Positions 63,275-64,000 of a DNA stretch of 64,000 nt are shown piece by piece (position 1 is the first letter of the stretch; the number at the start of each line of letters is the position of its first letter). Position numbers and translations under genes: made by a program. This DNA is from Eutypa lata (taxonomy: Eukaryota; Ascomycota; Sordariomycetes; Xylariales; Diatrypaceae), in NCBI GenBank assembly GCA_022661535.1, contig JAKULF010000004.1, forward strand, positions 496,001 through 560,000. The letters are read 5' to 3'. The notes beneath the pieces are model-generated. The model saw only the letters and a program-made list of their open reading frames with translations. It was not told the DNA's origin and did no database searches.

Positions 63275-64000
63275 ACAATAGCTCGTGGATTGCACGGTCG
63301 CATCGCATTAGAAAAAAGCACATCGTGGCAAATAGGAAAAGGGCCGGAATGCCGCAGAGTTTTCTTTCCCTTTTCTTTCTGTTCTTGTTCGATGCGCGCC
63401 ATTCATTGCCAATGCACACACCCCCGGTAGCCCGCCAGCGCAGCAAGCAAACCCGCGTGCTGCAGCAGCATACATAGGCACCCGACAGCGTATCATCGCG
63501 CGGGCAAGGACAAGGAGAGGAGGGGCTGGAAGATAAATAGATAGATATGTACATAGATGCATGGCTTTGCGGGAGGCCTAGGGGCCCGAAGCGTCGTGCC
63601 CGCCTAGCATATTGCTTTTTTGTTTAATTTTTTTCTTCATCGTAATTATAACTGGCGGGTGAATAGAAAAGCAAATGGGAGAAATATGGAAGGAAAAAGC
63701 ATGTGCATGTACCTAGGTATGTAGTGACGCATCGTCGGCCAGCCAGCCAATGCGTTGCTTTTCGGATGCGATGTTTTAATTAGTCCATCGCTGTATTGTT
63801 CCGCAATCTCATGCCGCCAAAGAAAAAAAAGCAAACAAAACATCACTTTTGAGATATCTGTGCTTTGGCTTGATTGTCTTGACTGCTGGTGAGCAGATAA
63901 CAATTCCAACGGGTTAAAACAAAAACTTGCTCATTGTTTTGAGACCATCCCACATGCTGGGGGCGAGTGAAACGTTCCTCGGTCTAATGGTTGTGGTTAG

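Larger units (their letters stand above)
60059..64000. other. 3.9-kb terminal region, no gene supported
   Basis: Open frames (for example near 61458-61883) overlap others on the opposite strand, use non-ATG starts or lack family features. Simple repeats are present, including (CTATG)n at about 62395-62412 and the inverted GGCA/TGCC arrays at 63158-63256. Confidence 0.5.

Noticed and set aside
63043..63562. Frames across the GGCA/TGCC arrays
   Set aside because: Open only because tetranucleotide repeats lack stops in several frames; the translations are Cys/Leu/Pro/Ala or Gly/Arg/Gln repeats.

Overview
The window reads as nuclear DNA of a filamentous ascomycete (Pezizomycotina). The evidence is short GT-AG introns of 46-187 bp with CTAAC/CTGAC-like branch points, fungal-only families (highly reducing polyketide synthase, DMATS prenyltransferase, HET, fungal rhodopsin-like membrane protein), and long AT-rich blocks stripped of CpA/TpG as repeat-induced point mutation (RIP) leaves them. 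A Sordariomycete-like host is a guess only. All exon structures given here were joined by hand from reading frame and splice consensus.

Layout. 1-11690 is an extreme AT-rich RIP block holding a wrecked LTR retroelement (about 736-7933) with two recognisable LTRs of about 212 bp. 11690-36900 is an accessory region: an orphan protein (12100-13252), a BTB protein (13739-14638), a seven-exon, 2864-residue polyketide synthase on the minus strand (14992-23915) that ends in a thioester reductase, a decayed methyltransferase fragment (about 26116-26339), a fungal rhodopsin-like membrane protein (27515-29033), an intact O-methyltransferase (30477-31894) and an intact DMATS-type aromatic prenyltransferase (32905-34343). 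A tRNA-like sequence lies near 36976-37110. 38219-48294 is housekeeping: COP9 signalosome subunit 2, splicing factor Cwc25, a mitochondrial PP2C phosphatase and a Rho3-type GTPase. 49300-57150 is a second RIP block. A HET-domain protein with an Arg/Ser-rich N-terminal third follows at 57512-60058, and the last 4 kb has no gene I can support but contains a strong inverted tetranucleotide repeat.

How the parts may work together. The polyketide synthase has KS-AT-DH-cMT-(dead ER)-KR-ACP-R, so it should make a methylated reduced chain and release it as an aldehyde or alcohol rather than passing it to an NRPS module. With the O-methyltransferase and the prenyltransferase it forms a candidate biosynthetic cluster of about 20 kb. 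No trans-acting enoyl reductase, P450, transporter or transcription factor was seen, so the set is compact, incomplete, or only coincidentally close. This HR-PKS-R plus DMATS plus OMT combination is the most interesting part of the window.
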